From a bacterium (GTDB taxonomy: Bacteria; Hinthialibacterota; Hinthialibacteria; OLB16): a stretch of DNA of 15,963 nt. The DNA lies in NCBI GenBank assembly GCA_022072055.1, contig JAJVIK010000030.1, forward strand, positions 1 through 15,963, given 5' to 3'. The notes under the pieces are model-generated. The model saw only the letters and a list, made by a program, of their open reading frames with translations, had not been told where the DNA came from and ran no database searches. The number at the start of each line of letters is the position of its first letter. Within the stretch, counting starts at the first letter, position 1. The position numbers were made by a program, and so were the translations under genes. Shown here piece by piece: positions 6,494 to 15,508 of this stretch.

Positions 6494-6620
6494 TAGGTCC
6501 TGGCGCCCGTCCAAGTCATTTTACGCCATTGGTGCCCAGAGGATGTGCCGACGTGCTCCATTGCCGGTCAGGGGACGCAGCAGGCGGACACAGCAGAAAT
6601 TTCTCGTAGGAGATGAATAG

Positions 6621-7724
6621 ATGGATGCGAAGGCAGCAGCAAGAATTTTTCATGATTGGGCATCGGGTGAAGGCTTGATGGCAGCTCCCGTCGCCAAAGT
6701 CGATTCGACTGCCCAGCAGTTGCTGCTAGTGCAGCCAGTGACTGACAAAGGGAAACAGATCCTTCGGACGAAGCAGATTCATGCAATTGGGTTTGATAGT
6801 GCAGACAACAAGCTTGTTGTATTCACGCGCCAGGCGGCTCCATCCTCGAAGAAGGCCTTGGCTCTCTTGCCAGATCATGTGGATGATGTTGAGGTTCAGT
6901 ATCGCCAGGGAAAGACCACCGCGATAGGTAGTGAGCCCACAACTCCCTTCGGAACACCGCCATATACCATCCGGGTAAGTCCAAATGGCAGCCTGTACAC
7001 ATGCGGGAGTTCGATCTCAGCCGGCAACGCTCGGGATGCGGGCACGATGGGGTGTCTTGTGCGAAATGCTGCCGGCGAGATATTTGGTCTGAGCAACAAC
7101 CATGTTTCGGGCAGCTGTAGTTTCGCAGGCGTTGGTCTACCAATTCTTGCGCCCGGCGTTATCGATGTCGCGCCGAATGGTTTGAACCCATTCACGATTG
7201 GCTTGCACCATACGTCGCTGCCACTGGTGACGGGCGATCCAGGAAACGTCGACCACACGGCAAACAGAGACTCCGCGATCTTTAAGATCGTTGATCCAGC
7301 CCGTGTTTCGTCTTTTCAAGGTGACGCATACGACACCCCTGCGACTGCCGGACCGATCGCAGCTGGAATGATTGTCGAAAAGTACGGTAGAACAACTGGC
7401 CTTACAAGAGGTAGGGTGGTCAGCGAGATCTTTGGAGCGCACCCAATTCAGTATGCAGCTCCTCAGTATGGCTTCTCTGGAATAGTCTGCTTTGAGCCAG
7501 TGTTCGCGATTGTCGGCGAAAATACTATATTTTCGGACAATGGCGACTCAGGGTCACTTATCACGACCGTGGATCCCGCGACAGGTATCCGATCGGCTGT
7601 CGGAATCGTCGTGGGAGGTATGCACGACGGATCAGCACCAGGAAAGCGGACAACAATAGCTTTGGCTATTGACCCCGTGCTAGCAGGTTTCGGGCTGACA
7701 CTGGTGACCGGCCACAATGTATGA
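6621..7724 (+). CDS. Trypsin-like serine protease with N-terminal prodomain-like region
   Basis: 367 aa. From about residue 115 it is an S1/chymotrypsin-fold protease with a full triad: H161 (L-S-N-N-H-V), D217 (N-R-D-S-A-I) and S310 (N-G-D-S-G-S-L), plus the G-R-T-T-G-L-T-R-G strand (256-264) common in bacterial Nal1-like proteases. Residues about 30-100 form a smaller domain (H-A-I-G-F-D ... L-V-V-F-T-R ... L-P-D-H-V-D-D-V-E-V) seen before the protease in this group. No signal peptide or membrane segment is visible, so it is probably cytoplasmic. The ATG at 6621 has AGGAG at 6608-6612. It overlaps the next gene by 4 bp. Codon and base composition are less GC-rich than the hsd operon, suggesting separate acquisition. 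Function in defence or Ubl processing is inference only. Confidence 0.88.
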   Translation: MDAKAAARIFHDWASGEGLMAAPVAKVDSTAQQLLLVQPVTDKGKQILRTKQIHAIGFDSADNKLVVFTRQAAPSSKKALALLPDHVDDVEVQYRQGKTTAIGSEPTTPFGTPPYTIRVSPNGSLYTCGSSISAGNARDAGTMGCLVRNAAGEIFGLSNNHVSGSCSFAGVGLPILAPGVIDVAPNGLNPFTIGLHHTSLPLVTGDPGNVDHTANRDSAIFKIVDPARVSSFQGDAYDTPATAGPIAAGMIVEKYGRTTGLTRGRVVSEIFGAHPIQYAAPQYGFSGIVCFEPVFAIVGENTIFSDNGDSGSLITTVDPATGIRSAVGIVVGGMHDGSAPGKRTTIALAIDPVLAGFGLTLVTGHNV

Positions 7725-7987
7725 GCACGAAGCTCGAAGTCGCCGCGGCGCTCTTGGCCCGTGAACTGACTATTCCCTTGGGGGCTGTCAATACGATGGC
7801 AGTGAAGCAAGGAAAGAAGGGGATTATTCGAGTATTGATCGATCCCACGCAAGAAAGGTTTGTGCGGTCGGTGCCGCAAAGATTCCGAGGCTATCTGGTC
7901 GTTGTTGAACCAAGAGCGTCTACGACAACACAGAATTTGTACGTTGATGGCGAAGGCAGCTTTGTAGTTGTGAAGCTGCCGACCTGA
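7721..7987 (+). CDS. Small protein coupled to the protease, prodomain-like
   Basis: 88 aa, starting within the protease stop (ATGA overlap, 7721-7724), so the two are almost certainly co-translated. I do not recognise a named family. Its pattern G-A-V-N-T-M-A-V-K-Q-G, then I-I-R-V-L-I-D and S-V-P-Q-R-F-R-G-Y-L-V-V-V-E-P resembles the N-terminal domain of the upstream protease (H-A-I-G ... L-V-V-F-T-R ... L-P-D-H-V-D-D-V-E-V), with the same order of strand, strand, L/V-P turn, strand. A free-standing copy of such a domain could act as an inhibitor, chaperone or activator in trans. No signal peptide, cysteines or catalytic motif. The resemblance is by eye and needs a structural comparison. Confidence 0.75.
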   Translation: MSTKLEVAAALLARELTIPLGAVNTMAVKQGKKGIIRVLIDPTQERFVRSVPQRFRGYLVVVEPRASTTTQNLYVDGEGSFVVVKLPT

Positions 7988-8104
7988 AAGCGGTTGCCAT
8001 CTCGCGCACGGGAAGTTCAGGGGTGTAGGGTTCGAGTGATTGATGAATGCCAAGCAAGAACAAATGCCGCTGTGCGCCGGCGCCGATGAAAAAGGATCCC
8101 GCGT

Positions 8105-9601
8105 TTGAGCGACCAACAAATCACCCTCGGCCAGCTCGAAGGCCACCTCTGGGAATCCGCCAATATTCTGCGGGGCCCCGTGGATGCGGCGGACTTCAAG
8201 ACCTACATTTTCCCGCTGCTGTTCTTTAGGCGCATCTGCGATGTCTGGGACGAGGAGTACCAAGAGATCCTCGACGAGTCCGGTGACGAGCAGCTCGCGT
8301 CGTTTCCCGAGTCGCACCGCTTCCAGATCCCAGAAGACTGCCACTGGAACGATGTTCGCACCAGGGCAAGCAATGTCGGTGCGGCCCTCCAGCGTGCGAT
8401 GCGTGAGATCGAGAAGGTCAACCCGGACACCCTTTACGGCGTGTTCGGCGATGCCCAGTGGTCGAACAAGGACCGGCTGTCAGATGCCCTGCTCAAGGAC
8501 CTGATCGAGCACTTCTCCAAGCTCCCGTTCGGCAACCGGAACGTCAACTCGGACCTGCTGGGCGACGCATACGAGTACCTGATCAAGAAGTTTGCGGACG
8601 CGACCAACAAGAAGGCCGGGGAGTTTTATACTCCGCGCAGTGTGGTGCGCCTGATCGTCGAGATGCTGGACCCTAGAGAGGGCGAGACTATCTATGACCC
8701 GGCCTGCGGTACCGGCGGAATGCTGCTGGCTGCTGTACAGCACGTGAAGGAGCAGCACGGTGACGTAAAGCGCCTGTGGGGCAAGCTATATGGTCAGGAG
8801 AAGAACCTGACCACGTCATCCATCGCCCGCATGAATCTGTTCCTGCACGGCATCGAGGACTTCCAGGTTGTTCGTGGCGACACGCTGCGCAACCCGGCCT
8901 TCTTTGACGGTGACAAGCTCGCTACCTTTGACTGCGTCATCGCCAACCCGCCTTTCTCGCTGGAGAAGTGGGGTGAAGAACTCTGGTTGAACGACCCCTT
9001 CGGCCGCAACTTCGCGGGCCTGCCACCCTCATCCAGCGGCGACTTCGCCTGGGTGCAGCACATGGTGAAGTCGATGGCCGAGGGCTCCGGCCGGATGGCC
9101 GTGGTGCTGCCTCAGGGCGCCCTGTTCCGCAAAGGCGCTGAAGGCGAAATCCGGCAGAAGCTGCTGGAGATGGATCTGATCGAGGGGGTGATCGGTCTTG
9201 CACCTAATCTGTTTTACGGCACCGGTCTGGCCGCCTGCATCCTTGTGCTGCGCAAGCGCAAGCCGGCTGTGCGCAAGAAGAAGGTACTCATCGCCGATGC
9301 GTCGCGTCTGTTCCGCCGTGGCCGCGCGCAGAACTACCTCGAGCCGGAGCACTCTCAACAGATCCTGACTTGGTACCGAGCGTTTGCAGATGTGCAGGAC
9401 TCCACCCGGGTGGTCACGCTCGACCAGATCAAAGCCGAAGACTGGACGCTGAATATCTCGCGCTACGTCTTGCCACCGCTGCAGGACGATATTCCACCCT
9501 TGCCGGAAGCTATCGCCGCGTTCAAGGAGGCCCTGTCCCGTTGTCGCGAGGCGGAAGAGCGCCTCGCCCAGGTGATGACGGAAGGAGGCTGGCTGAAATG
9601 A
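8105..9601 (+). CDS. hsdM: Type I restriction-modification methyltransferase subunit, first copy (HsdM1)
   Basis: 498 aa, N6-adenine methyltransferase subunit of a Type I R-M enzyme. The N-terminal helical HsdM domain (about 8-140) is followed by the catalytic domain with E-F-Y-T-P (173-177), the AdoMet motif D-P-A-C-G-T-G-G (198-205) and catalytic N-P-P-F (281-284). The start is a TTG at 8105 with AAGGA about 8 nt upstream; no ATG in this frame fits better. It opens the four-gene hsd operon and overlaps the second hsdM by 4 bp (ATGA). The 117 bp before it (7988-8104) show no clear promoter or terminator. All catalytic motifs are intact. The M subunits join HsdS to recognise and methylate the site. 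Confidence 0.95.
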   Translation: MSDQQITLGQLEGHLWESANILRGPVDAADFKTYIFPLLFFRRICDVWDEEYQEILDESGDEQLASFPESHRFQIPEDCHWNDVRTRASNVGAALQRAMREIEKVNPDTLYGVFGDAQWSNKDRLSDALLKDLIEHFSKLPFGNRNVNSDLLGDAYEYLIKKFADATNKKAGEFYTPRSVVRLIVEMLDPREGETIYDPACGTGGMLLAAVQHVKEQHGDVKRLWGKLYGQEKNLTTSSIARMNLFLHGIEDFQVVRGDTLRNPAFFDGDKLATFDCVIANPPFSLEKWGEELWLNDPFGRNFAGLPPSSSGDFAWVQHMVKSMAEGSGRMAVVLPQGALFRKGAEGEIRQKLLEMDLIEGVIGLAPNLFYGTGLAACILVLRKRKPAVRKKKVLIADASRLFRRGRAQNYLEPEHSQQILTWYRAFADVQDSTRVVTLDQIKAEDWTLNISRYVLPPLQDDIPPLPEAIAAFKEALSRCREAEERLAQVMTEGGWLK

Positions 9602-11112
9602 GCCGCATCACCCAACAAGAACTCGAGAGCTACCTCTGGGGCGCCGCCGTACTTCTGCGCGGCCTGATCGACGCCGGCGACTACAAGCAGTTCATCTTCC
9701 CACTGCTGTTCTACAAGCGCGTCTCGGATGTCTGGGACGAGGAATTCCAAGCGGCGCTCGCTAACTCGGGCGGCGACCTCTCCTACGCGCAGTTCGCCGA
9801 GAACCACCGCTTCCAGATCCCTGAGGGCGCCCGGTGGAATGACGTGCGACAGACCCCGAAGAACGTCGGCGCCGCCATCCAGAAGGCCATGCGCGCGATC
9901 GAGACCGCCAACCCGGATCTGCTCGACGGCATCTTCGGCGACGCCCCCTGGACCAACCGCGAGCGCCTGCCCGACGAAACGTTGAAGAACCTGATCGAGC
10001 ACTTTTCCACCCAGATGCTGTCGGTGGCCAACGTGCCCGAGGACGAACTCGGCAACGCCTACGAGTACTTGATCAAGAAGTTTGCGGACGACTCCGGCCA
10101 CACGGCGGCCGAGTTCTATACCAACCGCACCGTCGTCCACCTGATGACGCAGCTTCTGGCGCCGCAGGCGGGCGAGTCGATCTACGACCCCACGTGCGGC
10201 ACCGGCGGCATGCTGATCTCGGCGTTGGACGAAGTGAAGCGCTCGGGCGGCGAGTACCGCACGCTCAAGCTCTACGGGCAGGAGCGCAACCTCATCACCT
10301 CGTCCATCGCCCGCATGAACTTGTTCCTGCACGGCGTGGAGGACTTCGAGATCATCCGCGGCGACACTCTGGCCGACCCCAAGCACGTCGAGGGCGACCG
10401 CCTGCGCCAGTTCGACGTGATCCTGGCCAACCCGCCGTACTCCATCAAGCAGTGGAACCGCGAGGTCTGGAGCAGCGACAAGTGGGGTCGCAATTCCCTG
10501 GGTACGCCGCCGCAGGGCCGTGCCGACTATGCGTTTCAGCAGCACATCCTGAGCAGCCTCACCGCCAAGGGGCGTTGCGCCGTGCTCTGGCCACATGGCG
10601 TTCTGTTCCGCAACGAGGAACAGGCCATGCGCGCCAAGATGGTCGAGCAAGACTGGGTGGAGGCCGTCATCGGCCTGGGGCCCAACCTGTTCTACAACTC
10701 CCCGATGGAGTCGTGCATCGTCATCTGCAACCGCAAGAAGACGCCTGGACGCAAGGGCAAGGTGATCTTCATCGACGCGGTGAACGAGGTCACCCGCGAG
10801 CGCGCCCAGAGCTTTCTCAAGCCCGAACACCAGCAGCGCATCCTGACCGCCTACAAGGCGTTTGCCGATGTACCCGGTTTCGCCAAGGTCGCCACGCTGG
10901 CCGAGATTGGCGTCAGTGGGGCCAACCTGTCGATCCCGCTGTATGTGAAGCGCCTTGCTGCGGCCATCGCAACCGACAGCAATGGCGACGCGGTATCGCT
11001 GCGCTCTGCCTGGGCGCAGTGGCAAAACGACGGCCGGGCCTTCTGGCAACAGACGGATGCGCTCGTGGAGACGCTGGACGGCCTGATCGCGGAGGACGTC
11101 GACCGTGTCTGA
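9598..11112 (+). CDS. hsdM: Type I restriction-modification methyltransferase subunit, second copy (HsdM2)
   Basis: 504 aa from the ATG at 9598, which overlaps the hsdM1 stop and has AAGGAGG about 10 nt upstream. A longer frame to 9370 lies inside hsdM1 and is not the start. Same architecture as HsdM1: helical N-terminus, E-F-Y-T-N (172-176), D-P-T-C-G-T-G-G (197-204) and N-P-P-Y (278-281). The two are clear paralogs over their full length, with many substitutions, so this is an old duplication or a long-standing two-M arrangement and not a recent copy. It ends 8 bp inside hsdS. Both copies look catalytically intact; a heterodimeric M1-M2-S methyltransferase is plausible but unproven. Confidence 0.95.
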   Translation: MSRITQQELESYLWGAAVLLRGLIDAGDYKQFIFPLLFYKRVSDVWDEEFQAALANSGGDLSYAQFAENHRFQIPEGARWNDVRQTPKNVGAAIQKAMRAIETANPDLLDGIFGDAPWTNRERLPDETLKNLIEHFSTQMLSVANVPEDELGNAYEYLIKKFADDSGHTAAEFYTNRTVVHLMTQLLAPQAGESIYDPTCGTGGMLISALDEVKRSGGEYRTLKLYGQERNLITSSIARMNLFLHGVEDFEIIRGDTLADPKHVEGDRLRQFDVILANPPYSIKQWNREVWSSDKWGRNSLGTPPQGRADYAFQQHILSSLTAKGRCAVLWPHGVLFRNEEQAMRAKMVEQDWVEAVIGLGPNLFYNSPMESCIVICNRKKTPGRKGKVIFIDAVNEVTRERAQSFLKPEHQQRILTAYKAFADVPGFAKVATLAEIGVSGANLSIPLYVKRLAAAIATDSNGDAVSLRSAWAQWQNDGRAFWQQTDALVETLDGLIAEDVDRV

Positions 11113-12307
11113 CAAGAGGAACAAGTGCCCGAAGCCCGGCTGGCGCCAGGTGAAGTTTGGTGATGTGGTGCAGCTCTCGAAGGCTCGCAGCCAAGATCCG
11201 CTGGCCGATGGCATTGAGCGGTACGTCGGCCTGGAACACCTGGAGCCGGGCGATCTGCGCATCCGCAGCTGGGGCAACGTCGCTGACGGCGTGACTTTCA
11301 CCAGTTTGTTTCAGCCCGGACAGGTGCTGTTCGGTAAGCGCCGCGCCTACCAGCGCAAGGTGTCCGTGGCGGACTTCTCCGGCGTGTGCTCCGGGGACAT
11401 CTACGTGCTTGAGACGAAGGACCCAAAGGTATTGCTGCCGGAGCTGCTGCCGTTCATCTGCCAGACCGACGCCTTCTTCGATCACGCGGTGGGTACGTCG
11501 GCAGGCTCGCTAAGCCCGCGCACCAACTGGACGAGCTTGGCGGACTTCGAGTTCATTCTCCCGCCGATCGACGAGCAGCATCGTCTCCTGAACCTGCTCA
11601 GCTCTATTGAAGAGTGCTTGGTTTCGTTTGCGGACGCTGATCTTGCGACGACAGCACTAGAGAGCTCACGTATTGAAGACGCGCTGACATCGGTGCCGGC
11701 TGACCGTGTCGTCGCGGTCGACAAGCTCGTGCCAAAAGGGCCAAAAAACGGACTGTCTCCAAGAGCAAATTCTGATGAACGAGGGTATCCAACTCTCAGT
11801 ATTGGTGCCGTAAGGGATGGGCGCATTGTGGCGGAGGGCAACACTAAGTACGCCGAGATATCCGAGGCGGAAGCTGCGGCGTTTGAGTTGAAGGCAAACG
11901 ACGTACTTGTTGTTCGTGGAAACGGCAACAAGCTGCTTACAGGAAGGTGCGGTCTTGTCGATGTCGTGCCAAAGGGCTGCTTTTATCCAGACCTCCTTAT
12001 TCGACTGCAGTTTGACGAGAAGATCATCAGGCCAGAGTTCGCCGTTTTGCAGTGGAACAGTCAAAGCACACATAGCCGTCTGATCTCGCGCGCCAAGTCC
12101 ACCAATGGAATCTGGAAGATTAACGGTGCCGACATTCGCCAACACACGCTCAAGGTGCCGAAAGTCGAAGAACAAGATGTTCGGCTGGCAGAGATGAGAG
12201 CGATTCGGTCCGCTCGGATGGACATCGCTGCTCGCAAGGAGGCGGCACACAACCTGAAGCTGCATGCGCTCAGGTCCATTGAGAATGGGGGCGCGAATGG
12301 CATTTAA
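11105..12307 (+). CDS. hsdS: Type I restriction-modification specificity subunit (HsdS)
   Basis: 400 aa, the DNA-recognition subunit. Target-recognition domain 1 spans about residues 10-155 (ending L-A-D-F-E-F-I-L-P-P-I-D-E-Q, the usual TRD end), then a central helix (about 156-200), TRD2 (about 205-355, ending L-K-V-P-K-V-E-E-Q-D) and a C-terminal helix. The two halves differ in sequence, giving a bipartite asymmetric target. Start is a GTG at 11105 inside the hsdM2 end; it overlaps hsdR by 11 bp. The TRD2-coding half (from about 11590) is visibly less GC-rich than the TRD1 half, suggesting that the second specificity half was exchanged by recombination. The recognised sequence cannot be read from the protein. 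Confidence 0.93.
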   Translation: MSDKRNKCPKPGWRQVKFGDVVQLSKARSQDPLADGIERYVGLEHLEPGDLRIRSWGNVADGVTFTSLFQPGQVLFGKRRAYQRKVSVADFSGVCSGDIYVLETKDPKVLLPELLPFICQTDAFFDHAVGTSAGSLSPRTNWTSLADFEFILPPIDEQHRLLNLLSSIEECLVSFADADLATTALESSRIEDALTSVPADRVVAVDKLVPKGPKNGLSPRANSDERGYPTLSIGAVRDGRIVAEGNTKYAEISEAEAAAFELKANDVLVVRGNGNKLLTGRCGLVDVVPKGCFYPDLLIRLQFDEKIIRPEFAVLQWNSQSTHSRLISRAKSTNGIWKINGADIRQHTLKVPKVEEQDVRLAEMRAIRSARMDIAARKEAAHNLKLHALRSIENGGANGI

Positions 12308-15281
12308 CGAATCCAACACCGTCGAGGCCTACGTCCGTGACCTGCTCGCAGGCCCGATCAAGGCGACACCGGCAAACGCCGTACAGGAACCCCTGCCCAG
12401 CTACGGTCCCAGCCCCAAAGGCATCGGCTGGCGCTACGCAGCCCCCTCAGAGGTACCGCGCCAGATTCAGGAGGTGATGGTCGAGCCCTGGTTGCGCGAT
12501 GCGTTGGTCCGCCTGAACCCCGAGATCGCCGCCCAGCCAGACCGGGCCGACGAGGTGCTCTACAAGCTGCGCGCCATCGTGCTGTCGGTGCGCTCGGATG
12601 GCCTGATCCGCGCCAACGAGGAGATGACCGCGTGGATGCGTGGCGAACGCTCCATGCCCTTCGGTGCAAACAACGAGCATGTGCCGGTGCGGCTGATCGA
12701 CTTGGATGACCCGAAGCAGAACCAGTACGTCGTCACCCAGCAGTTTACCTACCGCGCTGGGCCCACGGAGCGCCGAGCCGATCTAGTGCTGCTGGTCAAC
12801 GGTCTGCCGCTAGTGCTGATCGAGGCCAAGACGCCGGTCAAGAAGTGCATCAGCTGGGTGGATGGCGCGGTGCAGGTGCACGACGACTATGAGAAGTTCG
12901 TTCCCGAGCTCTTCGTCTGCAACGTGTTCTCGGTGGCCACCGAGGGCAAGGCCTACCACTACGGGTCGATCGGCCTGCCGGTCAAGGACTGGGGGCCATG
13001 GCACCTGGATGGTGGCGATGCGCAGCACCACCCGCTGAAGTCGCTCAAGTTGTCGGCTGAGAGCATGCTGCGCCCGCATGTGGTGCTGGACATCCTCGGC
13101 AGCTTCACCCTGTTCGCCACGGACAAGAAGAAGCGTCGCATCAAGATCATCTGCCGCTACCAGCAGTATGAGGCGGCCAACAAGATCGTTGAGCGCGTGC
13201 TGACGGGCTACCCCAGGAAGGGCCTGATCTGGCACTTCCAGGGATCGGGCAAATCACTGCTGATGGTGTTCGCTGCGCAGAGGCTGCGCATGCATGCCGG
13301 CATGAAGAACCCCACGGTGCTGATCGTGGTGGACCGGATCGATCTCGACAGCCAGATCACCGGCACTTTCACCGGAGCGGACATACCCAACCTGGAGAAG
13401 GCCGACAGTCGGGAGAAACTGCAGCAGCTGCTGGCGCAGGACGTGCGCAAGATCATCATCACGACGATTTTCAAGTTCGGCGAGGCCAACGGGGCGCTGA
13501 ACACGCGCAGCAACATCATCGCGCTGGTGGACGAGGCCCACCGCACGCAGGAAGGCGACCTGGGCCGCAAGATGCGCGAGGCTCTGCCCAATGCGTTTCT
13601 GTTCGGCCTGACGGGCACACCGATCAACCGTGCCGACCGCAACACCTTCTACGCCTTCGGTGCCGAAGAAGACGAGAGGGGCTACATGAGCCGCTACGGC
13701 TTCGAAGAGTCGATCCGCGACGGGGCGACGCTGAAGCTGCACTTCGAGCCCCGGCTGATCGACCTACACATCGACAAGGCCGCGCTCGACGCCGCCTACA
13801 AGGACCTGACCGGCGGCCTGTCGGATCTGGACAAGGACAACCTGGCCAAAACCGCGGCCAAGATGGCCGTGCTGGTCAAGACGCCCGAGCGCATCCGCAA
13901 GGTGTGCGAGGACATCGTCGAGCACTTCCAGACCAAGGTGGAGCCCAACGGCTTCAAGGGCCAGATCGTCACGTTCGACCGCGAGTCCTGCCTGCTGTTC
14001 AAGGCCGAGCTGGACAAGCTGCTGCCGCCCGAGGCCACGGACATCGTGATGTCGGTGCAGGCGTCCGACAAGAAGGACCACCCTGAGTACGCGAAGTACG
14101 CCCGCCCTCGCGACGAAGAGGAACGGCTGCTCGACCGATTCCGCGACCCAGCCGACCCGCTGAAGCTGATCATCGTCACGGCCAAGCTGCTGACGGGCTT
14201 CGACGCGCCCATCCTGCAGGTCATGTACCTGGACAAGCCGCTGCGCGACCACACGCTGCTGCAAGCCATCTGCCGCGTGAACCGCACCTACTCCGAGCAG
14301 AAGACCCACGGCCTGATCGTGGACTACCTGGGCATCTTCGACGACGTGGCCGCTGCGCTGGAGTTCGACGACCAGAGCGTGAATCAGGTCGTAAGCAACA
14401 TCCAGGAGCTGAAGGACAAGCTGCCCGAGGCAATTCAGAAGTGCCTGGCATTCTTTGCCGGTTGCGACCGCAGCTTGCAGGGCTACGAGGGCCTGATTGC
14501 CGCTCAGCAGTGCCTGCCGAACAACGAGGTGCGAGACACCTTCGCCGCCGAGTACAGCGTGCTCAATAAGATCTGGGAGGCGCTGTCACCGGACACAGTT
14601 CTGGGCCCGTTCGAGAAGGACTACAAGTGGCTGTCGCAGGTGTACCAGTCGGTGCAGCCGTCCAGCGGCCACGGCAAGCTGATCTGGCATTCGCTGGGCG
14701 CCAAGACGATCGAGCTGATCCACCAGAGCGTTCATGTCGACGCCGTGCGGGATGATCTCGACACTCTAGTGCTGGATGCCGATCTGCTGGAGGCCGTGCT
14801 CTCGAACCCCGACCCAAAGAAGGCCAAGGAGATCGAGATCAAGCTCAAGCGCCGGTTGCGCGCGCACGGCGGCAATCCTAAGTTCAAGAAGCTTTCAGAA
14901 CGCCTCGATGCTCTGAAAGACCGCTTCGAGTCTGGTCAGATTAGCAGCGTCGAGTTTCTCAAGCAGTTGCTGGAAATCGCTAAAGAGACGCTGCAAGCCG
15001 AAAAAGAGATCCCACCCGAAGAGGACGAGGATCGCGGCAAGGCCGCGCTGACCGAGCTGTTCAATCAAGTCAAGACGGCCGAGACGCCCATCATTGTCGA
15101 GCGCGTAGTTGCGGATATCGATGAGATCGTTCGCATGGTCCGCTTCCCGGGCTGGCAAGGCACGCAGGCGGGCGAGCGCGAGGTCAAGAAGGCACTGCGC
15201 AAGGCACTGTTTAAGTACAAGCTTCACGCCGACGAGGAGCTTTTTGAAAAGGCGTATAGCTACATTCGGCAGTATTACTAA
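12297..15281 (+). CDS. hsdR: Type I restriction endonuclease / translocase subunit (HsdR)
   Basis: 994 aa from the ATG at 12297 (M-A-F-N-E-S-N-T-V-E, the usual HsdR start); an upstream ATG at 12264 lies within hsdS and is less likely. N-terminal PD-(D/E)xK nuclease: D162, E176 and K178 (L-I-E-A-K). SF2 helicase motor: Walker A Q-G-S-G-K-S (315-320), D-E-A-H (412-415), T-G-T-P (439-442), L-L-T-G-F-D-A-P near 635 and Q-A-I-C-R-V-N-R near 655. The C-terminal helical region (about 780-994) contacts the M-S core in this family. It cleaves unmethylated DNA after translocation. Frame and motifs are intact; last gene of the hsd operon. Confidence 0.96.
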   Translation: MAFNESNTVEAYVRDLLAGPIKATPANAVQEPLPSYGPSPKGIGWRYAAPSEVPRQIQEVMVEPWLRDALVRLNPEIAAQPDRADEVLYKLRAIVLSVRSDGLIRANEEMTAWMRGERSMPFGANNEHVPVRLIDLDDPKQNQYVVTQQFTYRAGPTERRADLVLLVNGLPLVLIEAKTPVKKCISWVDGAVQVHDDYEKFVPELFVCNVFSVATEGKAYHYGSIGLPVKDWGPWHLDGGDAQHHPLKSLKLSAESMLRPHVVLDILGSFTLFATDKKKRRIKIICRYQQYEAANKIVERVLTGYPRKGLIWHFQGSGKSLLMVFAAQRLRMHAGMKNPTVLIVVDRIDLDSQITGTFTGADIPNLEKADSREKLQQLLAQDVRKIIITTIFKFGEANGALNTRSNIIALVDEAHRTQEGDLGRKMREALPNAFLFGLTGTPINRADRNTFYAFGAEEDERGYMSRYGFEESIRDGATLKLHFEPRLIDLHIDKAALDAAYKDLTGGLSDLDKDNLAKTAAKMAVLVKTPERIRKVCEDIVEHFQTKVEPNGFKGQIVTFDRESCLLFKAELDKLLPPEATDIVMSVQASDKKDHPEYAKYARPRDEEERLLDRFRDPADPLKLIIVTAKLLTGFDAPILQVMYLDKPLRDHTLLQAICRVNRTYSEQKTHGLIVDYLGIFDDVAAALEFDDQSVNQVVSNIQELKDKLPEAIQKCLAFFAGCDRSLQGYEGLIAAQQCLPNNEVRDTFAAEYSVLNKIWEALSPDTVLGPFEKDYKWLSQVYQSVQPSSGHGKLIWHSLGAKTIELIHQSVHVDAVRDDLDTLVLDADLLEAVLSNPDPKKAKEIEIKLKRRLRAHGGNPKFKKLSERLDALKDRFESGQISSVEFLKQLLEIAKETLQAEKEIPPEEDEDRGKAALTELFNQVKTAETPIIVERVVADIDEIVRMVRFPGWQGTQAGEREVKKALRKALFKYKLHADEELFEKAYSYIRQYY

Positions 15282-15368
15282 GAGTGCTTGGTGCCTGCAT
15301 GCGAGACACCTCCAAATCCTTCGCCGCTTATTGATTCTTGAGGCGATCCAAAATGGGCCCAATTGTCT

Positions 15369-15432
15369 TTCGCCATCTATCGCCGGCCGCCTTCTGTAAG
15401 CGGAATGTATTGACGGTCAATCTGTCGGTAAA
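15369..15432 (+). repeat. Repeat module A (partner B at 15590-15643)
   Basis: Contains TTCGCCATCTATCG (15369-15382), then TTGACGGT (15410) and TGTCGGTAAA (15423). The 14-mer is exactly repeated at 15590-15603. The two GACGGT-like elements are 13 bp apart in both modules, and the 23-bp segment containing them matches at 20 of 23 positions (15410-15432 against 15621-15643). Confidence 0.65.
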
Positions 15433-15508
15433 TCGGCATGACAAATTGCGATAAGATCTGGGACGACAGGCACTTAGATGGCCTGGCGACGATCGAGTGG
15501 GAGTGATC

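Noticed and set aside
6542-6620. 25-codon frame ending directly before the protease ATG, a possible leader peptide
   Set aside because: It has no ribosome site of its own and shares its frame with a shadow of the XRE gene; the adjacency may be chance.
9370-9597. Upstream extension of the second hsdM frame
   Set aside because: It lies inside hsdM1; the ATG at 9598 has a strong AAGGAGG and matches the family's N-terminus.
9463-11301. 612-aa open frame on the minus strand opposite hsdM2
   Set aside because: It mirrors the codon pattern of a GC-rich gene with strong methyltransferase motifs on the plus strand and shows no family features of its own.
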